This document shows positions 1-8,526 of a stretch of 64,000 nt of DNA, in pieces. Location: positions 62,001-126,000 of the forward strand of contig NZ_JAHSTT010000009.1 in NCBI RefSeq assembly GCF_019145205.1. The letters run 5' to 3'. The notes below the pieces were generated by a model, which was given only the letters and a program-made list of their open reading frames with translations, did not search any database and was not told the DNA's origin. Position 1 is the stretch's first letter; every line of letters starts with the position of its first letter. The stretch is from Pseudomonas khavaziana (GTDB taxonomy: Bacteria; Pseudomonadota; Gammaproteobacteria; Pseudomonadales; Pseudomonadaceae). Made by a program: the position numbers and the translations under genes.

Positions 1-1
1 G

Positions 2-1162
2 CTGTATGACGACAGCAGCCTCACGCCCTTGCAGATTCCCGATGCCCGTGTCGAGCAACTGGGCGAGTCGCGTACCTATGAAAAGGTCATCAACAGCATT
101 CGCCATGGCGTGATCGAGACCCGCTACGCCCTCTACCCGCAACACAGCGGCACCCTGATGATTCCGGCGCAGACCTTCAGCGCCACGCTGGTGGAGTCGC
201 GCCCGGCCCAGGAAAACACGCTGCAAGGCACCAAGCCGGGCAAGATGATTCACGTCAGCTCCGCGGCCCTGCCCTTGACGATCAAGCCCAAGCCAGACCT
301 CTACCCCGCCGACGCGCCTTGGCTGCCGGCACGCAATCTGACCTTGAACGAAGGCTGGAACCCCACGCCGGACCATGTACAAGTCGGCGACTCGTTGACG
401 CGCAGCCTCACCGTCGAGGCCGAAGGCCTGTCCAGCGCGCAGCTGCCAGCGTTGCCCAGCACTGAAGTCAATGGCCTGCGCCGCTACCCCGATCAACCGG
501 TACTCGGCAACCGCACCAGCGACCGCGGCCTGACCGGCAGCCGTGAAGACCGCGAAGCCCTGGTACCAACCCGCGCCGGCGCCCTGGAACTGCCGCCGGT
601 TGAAGTGGTGTGGTGGAACACCCACGAAGACCACCTGGAGCGCACCAGCCTGCCGGCGCGCACCGTGCAAGTGGCGGTTAACCCAAGCCTGGTGGTGGAT
701 ACACCTGCCACACCGACCATCATCACCGCCCCCGACGATGAGCGCCTGTGGCAGTGGCAATTGAGCACGCTGCTCCTGGCCTGCACCACCCTGCTGGGCT
801 TCGCTCTCTGGTGGCGTGCCCGCCGACAACCGGCCGTTCAGCGCGCCGCGCAAACCGGCCCAAGCCCACGCACCTTGCTCGACGACCTCAAGCGCGCCAC
901 CCAGGCCAACGACCCCCAGGCTACGCGCCAGGCTCTCGACGCCTGGGCCAGGCAACAGCCAGAAACCCTGGCCGACATGGCGGCGCGGTTTGTACCATTG
1001 TCAGATGCACTGGATGGCTTGAATGGCGCGCTGTACAGCGAAAGCGGCCAGTACTGGCTGGGTGACGACCTGTGGCGGGCGATCAAGGCCATCCCCGTGG
1101 CCGAGCGCGGGCAAGACCCGGCTACCGACACCACCAGCTTGCCGCCGCTCTATCCGAAATAA
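2..1162 (+). CDS. batD: BatD-like protein, 3' part only
   Basis: The reading frame is already open at base 2, so the start and any signal peptide lie outside the window; about 386 residues are visible. They resemble the C-terminal part of BatD, a membrane-anchored protein of the Bat (aerotolerance) group, which is usually encoded with a MoxR-type ATPase and von Willebrand A proteins BatA/BatB. A hydrophobic run (LLLACTTLLGFALWW) near bases 770-815, followed by RARR, fits one membrane anchor and a cytoplasmic tail of about 100 residues. The visible part before it is rich in beta-forming sequence, as expected for the periplasmic region. It is the last gene before a long repeat-filled spacer. 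The family call is by sequence character, and the upstream bat genes cannot be checked here. Confidence 0.8.
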   Translation: MYDDSSLTPLQIPDARVEQLGESRTYEKVINSIRHGVIETRYALYPQHSGTLMIPAQTFSATLVESRPAQENTLQGTKPGKMIHVSSAALPLTIKPKPDLYPADAPWLPARNLTLNEGWNPTPDHVQVGDSLTRSLTVEAEGLSSAQLPALPSTEVNGLRRYPDQPVLGNRTSDRGLTGSREDREALVPTRAGALELPPVEVVWWNTHEDHLERTSLPARTVQVAVNPSLVVDTPATPTIITAPDDERLWQWQLSTLLLACTTLLGFALWWRARRQPAVQRAAQTGPSPRTLLDDLKRATQANDPQATRQALDAWARQQPETLADMAARFVPLSDALDGLNGALYSESGQYWLGDDLWRAIKAIPVAERGQDPATDTTSLPPLYPK

Positions 1163-1242
1163 CCCAAGGTCCCTGACACTACTCAAATCAACTGTGGGAG
1201 TCCCCACCACATCTTCGATGTGACGCTGTCGCGCAGCAAACT

Positions 1243-1486
1243 AGGGAGCTTGCTCCCGTGGCGGCCTGACAGCCGAGCAGGATGTTGGTTTTCGTCCTGG
1301 GTACATATCCGTTATTTGGGCAACGGCCACTTAGGGTTCCGCTTTTACAGCGGCTCACTTTTGAAAAGCCGGAATGCCGGCCCAGGCAAAAGTAAGCAAA
1401 ACGCTCTTGCCCCACCACTCGGCACCTCGCCCGGGCTCGGTGTGCCCGTAATCCGACAGGGATTTGGTGGGCCGCCTGAGATCAAA
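1243..1486 (-). repeat. Dispersed structured repeat, copy A (reverse orientation, core deleted)
   Basis: Read on the minus strand this matches the repeat at 7790-8178: gatctcaggc, then ccaaatccctgtcgg, gggcacaccgagcc, gaggtgccgagtggtgggg, a stem acttttg/caaaagt, and ggatatgtac. The left outer arm and the two inner hairpins found in copies B, C and D are missing. It ends in a degenerate REP (gggagcttgctccc). With copy B, 190 bases away, it forms a large inverted repeat. Confidence 0.8.
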
Positions 1487-1540
1487 AACACAGCGAGGCG
1501 GCCTTATAGCCGACCTGATCGTTGAAGCGTGCGCGTACCC

Positions 1541-1640
1541 CTGTGGGAGCGGGCTTGCCCGCGAAGGTCGTTAACGATGACGTGGGAAACCAGACAGAAC
1601 GCGGCGTTCTCAGGTTTTTCGCGAGCAAGCTCGCTCCTAC
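1541..1640. repeat. REPIN-type inverted pair of REP sequences
   Basis: Two REP-like palindromes face each other: tgtgggagcgggcttgcccgc at the left end and gcgagcaagctcgctcctac at the right end, about 60 bases apart. This is the arrangement called a REPIN in the P. fluorescens group, mobilised in trans by RAYT transposases. No RAYT gene is in the window. Confidence 0.75.
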
Positions 1641-1671
1641 GAGAGAAGCAGAAGCGCCGCCAGCGTATCTG

Positions 1672-1968
1672 CGATGCGCAGCGAGTCGCCTTTGATCTTG
1701 ATCTCAGGCGCCCCGTTAAACCACGCTGGCCGAACGCAGGCTTGAATCCGTGGGTAACCCGGCAGGACGCCGGGTTAGCCGTCCTGGGCCAAGGATGGCC
1801 CATGACGGCGGCCCACGGATTCAAGCCGGAGTGAGGGCACACCGAGCCCGGGCGAGGTGCCGAGTGGTGGGGCAAGAGCGTTTTGCTTACTTTGCCGCTT
1901 TTGCAAAGTGAGCCGCCGTAAGGGCGGAACCTATAGTGGCCGTTACCTAAGCAACGGATATGTACTCG
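1672..1968 (+). repeat. Dispersed structured repeat, copy B (intact hairpin core)
   Basis: Shares with copies C and D the blocks gcgccccgttaaaccacgctggc, gaggtgccgagtggtgggg, the actttg/caaagt stem and ggatatgtactcg. The core is an outer perfect 16-bp stem (1739-1754 with 1812-1827) enclosing two hairpins: 1755-1777 with loop AGGAC, and 1785-1802 with loop AAGGAT. The outer stem sequence (GGCTTGAATCCGTGGG) is unrelated to that of copy C, yet pairs perfectly. It lies on the same strand as batD upstream and sbcD downstream. The rest of the spacer (1969-2242) holds only a short REP-like palindrome near 2105-2120. Confidence 0.85.
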
Positions 1969-2242
1969 CTCCAACAACCCAACAACCCGGTCACATCGTC
2001 GACGTGGCGCCGTCGCGCAGCATCCCGGGCCGCCGCCAAAATATCCGGCGTTAAGACTAAATTTTAACTCTTTAAAATCAGTAGCTTATTTGAAGTTTGA
2101 TAAGAGGGGGCTCCCCCGATGACGGTGGGTCAGTGACCGATAAGCTGGCTACCTCCCACATCAGATCTGGGCCACCCGCAGGCATCCCGAGTGCATTTAC
2201 AGGTAAACTCCCCTCCTTTTCATCTTCTCCACGGAGTTCGCC

Positions 2243-3484
2243 TTGCGTCTGTTCCACACCTCCGACTGGCACCTGGGCCAAAACCTCCACGGCCAGGAAC
2301 GCGACTTCGAACACGCCTGTTTCCTTGAGTGGCTACTGAGCCAACTCAACGCCCAGCGTCCGGATGTGCTGTTGATCGCCGGGGATATCTTCGACACGGT
2401 CAACCCGCCGCTCAAGGCCCAGGAGCGCCTGTATGACTTCATCATCAGCGCCCACGAACAAAACCCGAAACTGACCATCGTGATGATCGCCGGTAACCAC
2501 GACTCCGGTTCGCGCATCGAATTGCCCGCGCCGTTGATGCGTCGCCTGCGCACCCATGCCCTGGGCCGGGTGTTGTGGCTGGACGACGGCCAGTTGGATG
2601 CCGAACGCCTGCTGATCCCTTTGCCGGATGCCAAAGGCAAGATTGCCGCCTGGTGTCTGGCATTGCCCTTCCTGCGCCCGGCGGAAGTCACCGGTGCACA
2701 GCTGGGTGACGACTACCTGCGCGGTATCGGCCAGGTGCATGAGTGGCTGATCGCCGCCGCCAACGCCAAACGCAAGAAAGGCCAGGCGCTGATAGCCATC
2801 AGCCATGCGCATATGGCCGGCGGTTCGGTGTCGGAAGACTCCGAGCGCAGCCTGATCATTGGTAACGCCGAAGCGCTGCCGGCCAGCCTGTTCGATAGAA
2901 CTGTCGGCTATGTTGCCCTCGGCCATTTGCACAAGCCGCAAAAGGTCAATGGCGAAGAGCGCATTCGCTATAGCGGCTCGCCGATTCCGCTGTCGTTTTC
3001 CGAAATCGGCTACAAGCACCAGGTACTCGACGTGATGTTCCAGGGCGAGCGGCTGGTCAGCGTCGAGCCGTTGCTGATTCCACGCTCGGTCAACCTGCAA
3101 CGTCTGGAAGCCGCGCCCCTGGCCGAGATCCTCACGCAACTGGCCGCGTTGCCGGACATCGACCTGCTGGCCGAAACCCAGCGCCACCCCTGGCTGGAAG
3201 TGCGCGTGCGCCTTGACGAGCCGCAACCCGACCTGCGCCAGCAGATCGAAACCGCCCTGCAAGGCAAGGCCGTACGGCTGGTGCGCATCGCCGCCGAATA
3301 TGCCGGCCAGCGCGGCAACACCGAAACCGACGACGAGCGCTTGATCGAACTCGACCAGCTCACGCCCCAGGAACTGTTCAGCCGCGCTTGGCAGGACAGC
3401 TATGGCAGTGAAGTGGATGAGCAGACCTTGAAAGACTTCGCCGTGCTGCTCCAGGAAGTACAACAAGCGGGTGAACAGCCATGA
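2243..3484 (+). CDS. sbcD: Exonuclease SbcD, nuclease subunit
   Basis: SbcD is the Mn-dependent nuclease subunit of SbcCD (bacterial Mre11), which opens hairpin DNA and trims blocked ends. The 413 residues carry the metallophosphoesterase motifs in order: DWHLG (residues 8-12), GDIFD, GNHD, the HAH segment and GHLHKPQ, followed by the C-terminal capping region. The start is the TTG at 2243, because the protein begins at the family N-terminus (MRLFHTSDWHLG) and cggag lies six bases upstream. The stop overlaps the start of sbcC (ATGA), so the pair is translationally coupled. Length matches the family (about 400 residues). Confidence 0.95.
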   Translation: MRLFHTSDWHLGQNLHGQERDFEHACFLEWLLSQLNAQRPDVLLIAGDIFDTVNPPLKAQERLYDFIISAHEQNPKLTIVMIAGNHDSGSRIELPAPLMRRLRTHALGRVLWLDDGQLDAERLLIPLPDAKGKIAAWCLALPFLRPAEVTGAQLGDDYLRGIGQVHEWLIAAANAKRKKGQALIAISHAHMAGGSVSEDSERSLIIGNAEALPASLFDRTVGYVALGHLHKPQKVNGEERIRYSGSPIPLSFSEIGYKHQVLDVMFQGERLVSVEPLLIPRSVNLQRLEAAPLAEILTQLAALPDIDLLAETQRHPWLEVRVRLDEPQPDLRQQIETALQGKAVRLVRIAAEYAGQRGNTETDDERLIELDQLTPQELFSRAWQDSYGSEVDEQTLKDFAVLLQEVQQAGEQP

Positions 3485-6400
3485 AGATCCTCGCCATCCG
3501 CCTGAAAAACCTTGCCTCCCTGGCCGGCCCGTTCGAAATCGACTTTACCGCCGAGCCCCTGGCCAGTGCGGGCCTGTTCGCCATCACCGGGCCGACCGGC
3601 GCCGGTAAAAGCACCCTACTCGATGCATTGTGCCTGGCGCTGTTTGGCGCGGTGCCGCGCCTGGGCGATACCGGCCAGGCGAAGATGCCGGATGCCGACA
3701 CCGACATCTCCATCGGTGACCCGCGCACCCTGATTCGCCGCGGTACCGGTGGTGGCTACGCCGAGGTGGATTTCGTCGGCGTCAGCGGCCGTCGCTACCG
3801 TGCGCGCTGGGAAGCCAACCGTGCCCGCGACAAGGCCAGCGGCAAGTTGCAGAACAGCCGCCAAAGCCTGATCGACCTGGACAGCGAGCAACTGCTGGCC
3901 AGTCAGAAAACCGAATACAAGACCCAGCTGGAACTGGCCCTGGGCCTGAACTTCGAGCAGTTCACCCGTGCGGTTTTGCTGGCGCAAAGCGAGTTCAGCG
4001 CCTTTCTCAAGGCCAATGACAATGAGCGCAGCGAACTGCTGGAAAAGCTCACCGACACCGCGCTGTACACCCAGCTTGGCCGCCGTGCCTTCGACAAGGC
4101 CAAGGACGCCAAGGACGCCCACAAACAACTGCAAGACCAAGCCACCGGCGTAGTGCCCCTGGCCGCCGAAGCCCGCGCCGAGCTGGATCAACAGCTGGCA
4201 GACGCCCAGCAACAGCTAAAGACCCAGCAGGCCCAGCTCAAGCAACTGGAGTTGCAGCACACCTGGCTCAAGGAACTGCGTGAATGGCAGGAGCGCCAGC
4301 TCAGCGCCGTCGAACAGCTGCAGCAAGCCCAGCAACACTGGGACAGCCAAGGCCCGCAACGCCAGGACCTGGGTCGCCTCGACCAGCTGGCGCCGCAACG
4401 CCATCACTTCTTGCGCCAGGCAGAACTCGACACCTTGCTGACGCCACTGGCCGCGCAGATTCAGCAACATATCGATCAGCAAGCCGCACTGCACGTCCGC
4501 CAGGAACAGTCCCAACAACAGCAAGTAGCCGCCCACGCGGCATTGGCCGACGCGCTGAAAAACCAGGCCGACGCCGCGCCCTTGCTACGCCAGGCCGTGG
4601 AAGAACAAAACACCCTCGCCCACTTGACCCGTGAACTGGCCAAGCGCGCGGAGGAAAAACAACGGCACGCAAACGCCTGCGTCGAGGGCCAGGCCCTGCT
4701 CGAGGGTTTGCAGGAAAAACAGGCCCAAGTCGCCGAGCGCCTGCAACGCCTGGCCTCCGAGCTTGAGCACAGCGCCGCCCTCGCCCCCTTGAGTGAGGCC
4801 TGGAATGCCTACCGCGACCGCCTGCAACAGCTGATGTTGACCGGCAGTCGCCTCAATCAAGGCCAGGCCGAACTGCCACAGCTCGAACAGCGGGCCAGCA
4901 CTGCCGCCGCACAGTTCACCCAACAGCGTGAAGCCCTGGACCTGCTCTATCAGGAGGCCGGTGCCGAACCTCACGCAGTGGCCGAACAGATTCAATTACT
5001 GGCCAGCCTGCTGCAAGACAATCGCAAACAACAGCGCGCCTTCGAAGAACTGGCGCGCTTGTGGGACAGCCAACAACAGCTGGATCAACAGGCTGCCACG
5101 CTGACGCAAAAACTGGCTGACGCAGCGCAACGACGCGAGCAGCTGAACCAGGCTGGCCTGCAAACCAAGGCCGAGCTTAACGTCGCCGAGCAAGCCTTGT
5201 CGGTGACCAAGCAGCTGTTGGAACGCCAACGCCTGGCCCGCAGTGCCAGCGTCGAGGAACTACGTGGGCAATTGCAGGATGACCAACCCTGCCCGGTATG
5301 CGGCAGCCACGAGCATCCGTTTCACCAGCCCGAAGCCTTGCTGCAAAGCCTGGGTCGCCATGATGAAAACGAAGAGGCCACGGCACAGAAAGCCGTCGAC
5401 AGCCTCAAGGAAAAACTCACCGAACTACGCGGTGAAGTGGGCGGACTGATCGCCGAACAAAAGGAATTCCTGCGCCAACAGGAACAGCTGGCTACACAGC
5501 AACAGGGCCTGGCACTAAGTCTGCAAGCCCATTCGCTGTCCGCTTCGCTGTTCAATCAGGACGTCGCCCAGCGCAGCACCTGGCTGGCCCAACAATTGGC
5601 ACAGCTGACCCAAAGCATCAGCCAGGACGAACAGCGCCAAAGCGCCCTGCTCAACCTGCAACAAAACGCCGGTCGCTTGCAGCAACAACTGCAAGCGGCC
5701 CAGGACGCCAGCCAGCAAGCCCGGCAATTGCTGCTGGACCAGCAGCGCGAACTGGCTAACGACCGTGAACGCCTCGACACAGAACTCAACGCCTTCGCCG
5801 GCCTGTTGCCCGCCGACACCCTTGAAGGCTTGCGCAGCGACCCCACGACGACCTTCCTGGGCCTCGACCAACAGGTCAGCCAGCGCCTGGAACAGCTAGG
5901 CCATCAACGTGATGAACTGGCGGAACAGCAAGAGCGCCAACAAGCCATCGAGAAACAACAGACCCACCAGCAACACCGTCAGCAGCAGCTCGACGCCCTG
6001 ACTCTGCAGGTCAACGAGTTGGCGGCGCAGCAACAGGTAATCCAGGAAAAACTCAGCGCCATGTTGGGTGAGCATCCCAGCGCCGAACACTGGCAGCAGC
6101 AGCTGGAGCAGAGCGTCGAGCAGTCACGCCAGGGCGAGAGTGACGCCAACCAGCAACTGCATAGCGTACACACAGCCCTGGTGCAGGTAGCGGCGGACCT
6201 CAAGGCCCTGCAGGAACGCCAGCAAGCACTGCAAGCTGAGCAACAGGACCTGGCAACGCGCGTCACGCAATGGCGCGGGTTGCACCCCGAACTGGATGAC
6301 GACGGCCTGACACGCCTATTGGCCTTCGATGAGGCCCAGGTCGCATTACTGCGCCAGCAACTGCACGCCAGCGAGAAAGCCGTCGAGCAGGCCAAGGTAC

Positions 6401-7119
6401 TTCTACAAGAGCGTGAACAACGCCTGGCCGAACACCAGGCATTGCACAACGGTCATCTGGAAGCCGAGCAACTGGACAACAGCCTGGCGACACTGAATCA
6501 GCAACTGGCCGACGGCGAGAAACACTGCGCGGAACTGCGCGCACGTCAATCTGAAGACCAGCGCCGCCAGGACGCCAACCAAGCCCTCACCGAACAGATC
6601 ACCAAGGCTTACGAAGAGTGGCAACGCTGGGCGCGCCTGAATGCGCTGATCGGCTCGGCCACCGGCGACACCTTCCGCAAGATCGCCCAGGCCTATAACC
6701 TCGATTTGCTGGTGCACCACGCCAACGTACAACTGCGCCAACTGGTGCGCCGCTACCGGCTTAAACGCGGCGGCAGCATGCTCGGCCTGCTGGTGATGGA
6801 CACCGAGATGGGTGACGAACTGCGCTCGGTGCACTCGCTGTCGGGTGGCGAAACCTTCCTGGTGTCGTTGGCGCTGGCCCTGGGCCTGGCGTCCATGGCG
6901 TCGAGTACCTTGAAGATCGAGTCGCTGTTTATCGACGAAGGTTTCGGCAGCCTCGATCCTGAGTCGCTGCAATTGGCCATGGATGCCCTGGACGGCCTGC
7001 AGGCCCAGGGCCGCAAGGTGGCGGTGATCTCCCACGTGCAGGAAATGCACGAGCGCATCCCGGTACAGATCCAGGTCAAGCGTCAGGGCAATGGCTTGAG
7101 CACCCTGGAGGTCAAGTGA
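3481..7119 (+). CDS. sbcC: Exonuclease SbcC, ATPase subunit
   Basis: SbcC is the SMC-like ATPase (bacterial Rad50) that pairs with SbcD. The 1212 residues show Walker A GPTGAGKST at 37-45, a long Gln-rich coiled coil, a zinc-hook CPVC at 604-607 in the middle, a second coiled coil, the ABC signature LSGGE at 1120-1124 and a Walker B FIDE ending near 1153. This two-arm layout is diagnostic of SbcC/Rad50, and the length is near the larger members of the family. It starts within the sbcD stop and its own stop overlaps the next start (GTGA), so three genes form one operon. Confidence 0.96.
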   Translation: MKILAIRLKNLASLAGPFEIDFTAEPLASAGLFAITGPTGAGKSTLLDALCLALFGAVPRLGDTGQAKMPDADTDISIGDPRTLIRRGTGGGYAEVDFVGVSGRRYRARWEANRARDKASGKLQNSRQSLIDLDSEQLLASQKTEYKTQLELALGLNFEQFTRAVLLAQSEFSAFLKANDNERSELLEKLTDTALYTQLGRRAFDKAKDAKDAHKQLQDQATGVVPLAAEARAELDQQLADAQQQLKTQQAQLKQLELQHTWLKELREWQERQLSAVEQLQQAQQHWDSQGPQRQDLGRLDQLAPQRHHFLRQAELDTLLTPLAAQIQQHIDQQAALHVRQEQSQQQQVAAHAALADALKNQADAAPLLRQAVEEQNTLAHLTRELAKRAEEKQRHANACVEGQALLEGLQEKQAQVAERLQRLASELEHSAALAPLSEAWNAYRDRLQQLMLTGSRLNQGQAELPQLEQRASTAAAQFTQQREALDLLYQEAGAEPHAVAEQIQLLASLLQDNRKQQRAFEELARLWDSQQQLDQQAATLTQKLADAAQRREQLNQAGLQTKAELNVAEQALSVTKQLLERQRLARSASVEELRGQLQDDQPCPVCGSHEHPFHQPEALLQSLGRHDENEEATAQKAVDSLKEKLTELRGEVGGLIAEQKEFLRQQEQLATQQQGLALSLQAHSLSASLFNQDVAQRSTWLAQQLAQLTQSISQDEQRQSALLNLQQNAGRLQQQLQAAQDASQQARQLLLDQQRELANDRERLDTELNAFAGLLPADTLEGLRSDPTTTFLGLDQQVSQRLEQLGHQRDELAEQQERQQAIEKQQTHQQHRQQQLDALTLQVNELAAQQQVIQEKLSAMLGEHPSAEHWQQQLEQSVEQSRQGESDANQQLHSVHTALVQVAADLKALQERQQALQAEQQDLATRVTQWRGLHPELDDDGLTRLLAFDEAQVALLRQQLHASEKAVEQAKVLLQEREQRLAEHQALHNGHLEAEQLDNSLATLNQQLADGEKHCAELRARQSEDQRRQDANQALTEQITKAYEEWQRWARLNALIGSATGDTFRKIAQAYNLDLLVHHANVQLRQLVRRYRLKRGGSMLGLLVMDTEMGDELRSVHSLSGGETFLVSLALALGLASMASSTLKIESLFIDEGFGSLDPESLQLAMDALDGLQAQGRKVAVISHVQEMHERIPVQIQVKRQGNGLSTLEVK

Positions 7120-7709
7120 GCGAGGCGCTGCTGTATTCGTTCCGCCGCTGCCCCTATGCGATGCGGGCGCGGTTGGCGTTACGTTATTCAGGCGTGGCGG
7201 TGCGTATTGTCGAAGTCAGCCTGAAAGCCAAGCCGGCCGAGATGCTGGCGCTGTCGCCCAAGGCTACGGTGCCGGTGTTGAGCCTGGAGGGTCGAGTGCT
7301 CGAAGAAAGCCTGGACATCATGCAATGGGCCCTGGCACAGCACGATCCTGATGATTGGCTGCTCGAGGGCAACCCTGAGGTATTGGCGCTGATAGCCGAG
7401 AATGATCAGGTGTTCAAACATCATTTGAATCGATACAAGTACCCTGAACGCTATCCGGAGCAACCGATGGAACATTATCGGGCCGAGGGCGAGGTGTTCT
7501 TGCAGAAGCTGGAGAATTTGCTGGCGAATCGGGAGTATTTGCTCGCCGATCACCTGAGCCTGGCGGATGTGGCGCTGGCGCCATTTGTACGGCAGTTTGC
7601 TCATGTGGATCGAGAGTGGTTTGCGACTACGCCCTATCGGCGGTTGCAGGCTTGGTTGCAGCGGTTTCTTGAGTCGCCGTTATTTATTGCAGTAATGGCA
7701 AAATCTTAA
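7116..7709 (+). CDS. Glutathione S-transferase family protein
   Basis: A 197-residue protein with a thioredoxin-like N-terminal half beginning LYSFRRCPYAMRARLAL. The CPYAMR segment places a cysteine where beta/omega-type GSTs and glutaredoxin-like enzymes carry theirs. TVPVLSLEGRVLEESLDIM is the usual cis-proline and substrate (SNAIL-like) region, and the second half is helical as in GST C-terminal domains. The GTG start overlaps the sbcC stop, so it is probably co-transcribed with sbcDC. The substrate is unknown. Repeat copy C lies just downstream on the same strand. Confidence 0.8.
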   Translation: MSEALLYSFRRCPYAMRARLALRYSGVAVRIVEVSLKAKPAEMLALSPKATVPVLSLEGRVLEESLDIMQWALAQHDPDDWLLEGNPEVLALIAENDQVFKHHLNRYKYPERYPEQPMEHYRAEGEVFLQKLENLLANREYLLADHLSLADVALAPFVRQFAHVDREWFATTPYRRLQAWLQRFLESPLFIAVMAKS

Positions 7710-7724
7710 AACCGCACAATCAAC

Positions 7725-7756
7725 CTGTGGGAGGGGGGCTTGCCCCGATAGCCATA
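7725..7756. repeat. REP sequence, left flank of repeat copy C
   Basis: The palindromic unit tgtgggaggggggcttgcccc is followed by gatagcc. The same unit occurs in reverse at the far end of copy C (8147-8178), so the two REPs bracket copy C like the arms of an enlarged REPIN. Confidence 0.7.
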
Positions 7757-7789
7757 GGTATCTACACAACTCTGACGTAGCGACCGCCA

Positions 7790-8178
7790 GTAACCACGAT
7801 GCGAAGCGAGCCGCCGTTGATCTTGCTTTTGATCTCAGGCGCCCCGTTAAACCACGCTGGCCGGAATTCGACAGGGATTTGGGGGCTAAACCGGCAGGGA
7901 TGCCGGTTTAGCCGCCCCGCGCCAGGGATGGCGCGTGGCGGCGGCCCCCCAAATCCCTGTCGGATTACGGGCACACCGAGCCTGGGCGAGGTGCCGAGTG
8001 GTGGGGCAAGAGCGTTTGGTTACTTTTGCCTGGGCCGGCATTCCGGCTTTTCAAAAGTGACCCGCTGTAAAAGCGGAACCCTAAGTGGCCGTTACCGCAG
8101 CAATGGATATGTACTCGGTCTGATCCAAGATCCTGGTCGGCCCGAAGGCCGCCATCGGGAGCAAGCCCCCTCCCACAG
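7790..8178 (+). repeat. Dispersed structured repeat, copy C (best preserved)
   Basis: The clearest copy. After gcgccccgttaaaccacg comes a perfect 17-bp outer stem (7869-7885 with 7946-7962). It encloses hairpin 1 (11-bp stem 7885-7895/7902-7912, loop AGGGAT) and hairpin 2 (6-bp stem 7918-7923/7930-7935, loop AGGGAT). Downstream are the conserved block gaggtgccgagtggtgggg, a stem acttttg/caaaagt with a gccgg-ccggc hairpin inside, a small ccgct/agcgg hairpin, and a terminal REP. It follows the sbcDC operon on the same strand. Short open frames across it are not conserved genes; they simply repeat in every copy. Confidence 0.88.
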
Positions 8179-8189
8179 GTTGATCTTCG

Positions 8190-8369
8190 TTAGTGCTGGG
8201 TCTTGTGATCCAGCGCCGCATAGAAGTTGGCGCTCTGTTGCAGGTATTTCTGGGTATAGGCCGTGACGCTGGATTTTTTGCCGGTGACTTCCACGCTGGC
8301 AGCGGCTGGCAACGCCACGGTGGCGGAAACAGCAGAAGCAGCGATGATGGAGAAGAGATTCAAATTCAT
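8190..8369 (-). CDS. Small exported protein, 59 residues
   Basis: ATG at 8369 opens a 59-codon frame. The first 25 or so residues (MNLNLFSIIAASAVSATVALPAAAS) form a Sec signal peptide with an Ala-rich cleavage region, leaving a mature peptide of about 35 residues (SVEVTGKKSSVTAYTQKYL..., ending DHKTQH). I do not recognise a family. Small secreted proteins of this build are common in Pseudomonas and usually have no assigned function. The coding direction is supported by the signal peptide and by the absence of a competing frame. It is monocistronic, between repeat copy C and a converging terminator. Confidence 0.65.
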   Translation of the reverse strand: MNLNLFSIIAASAVSATVALPAAASVEVTGKKSSVTAYTQKYLQQSANFYAALDHKTQH

Positions 8370-8498
8370 GGCGGTAACCCTTGTGTTCGTTTGGTTGAGT
8401 GGCCGCTGGAGGCCTTGGAATCAAACTTACGCCCGAGGGTTGAACCTTAGAAATGCTTTGAAACAGTAGCTGTTATCAATGCAATTAATACAAAAGCT

Positions 8499-8526
8499 CA
8501 GGCCCCGCAATGCGGGGCCTGAGGCC
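8499..8526 (-). terminator. Rho-independent terminator of the lactonase gene
   Basis: On the minus strand, directly after the lactonase stop, the stem caggccccgc/gcggggcctg with a 3-base loop is followed by agctttt. The strong GC stem plus T-rich tail fits intrinsic termination. Confidence 0.8.

Noticed and set aside
1163..2242. CRISPR array in the repeat-rich spacer
   Set aside because: The repeats are few, of several kinds and in both orientations. There are no regular spacers and no cas genes.
7799..8266. Open frames across the dispersed repeat, with peptides containing GEVPSGGARAF and SGRY...NGYVL, also seen at 1857-2054 and 39966-40274
   Set aside because: The same peptide arises because the DNA repeat is the same. 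There is no ribosome site, frames end at random places, and conservation follows the DNA structure rather than codons.
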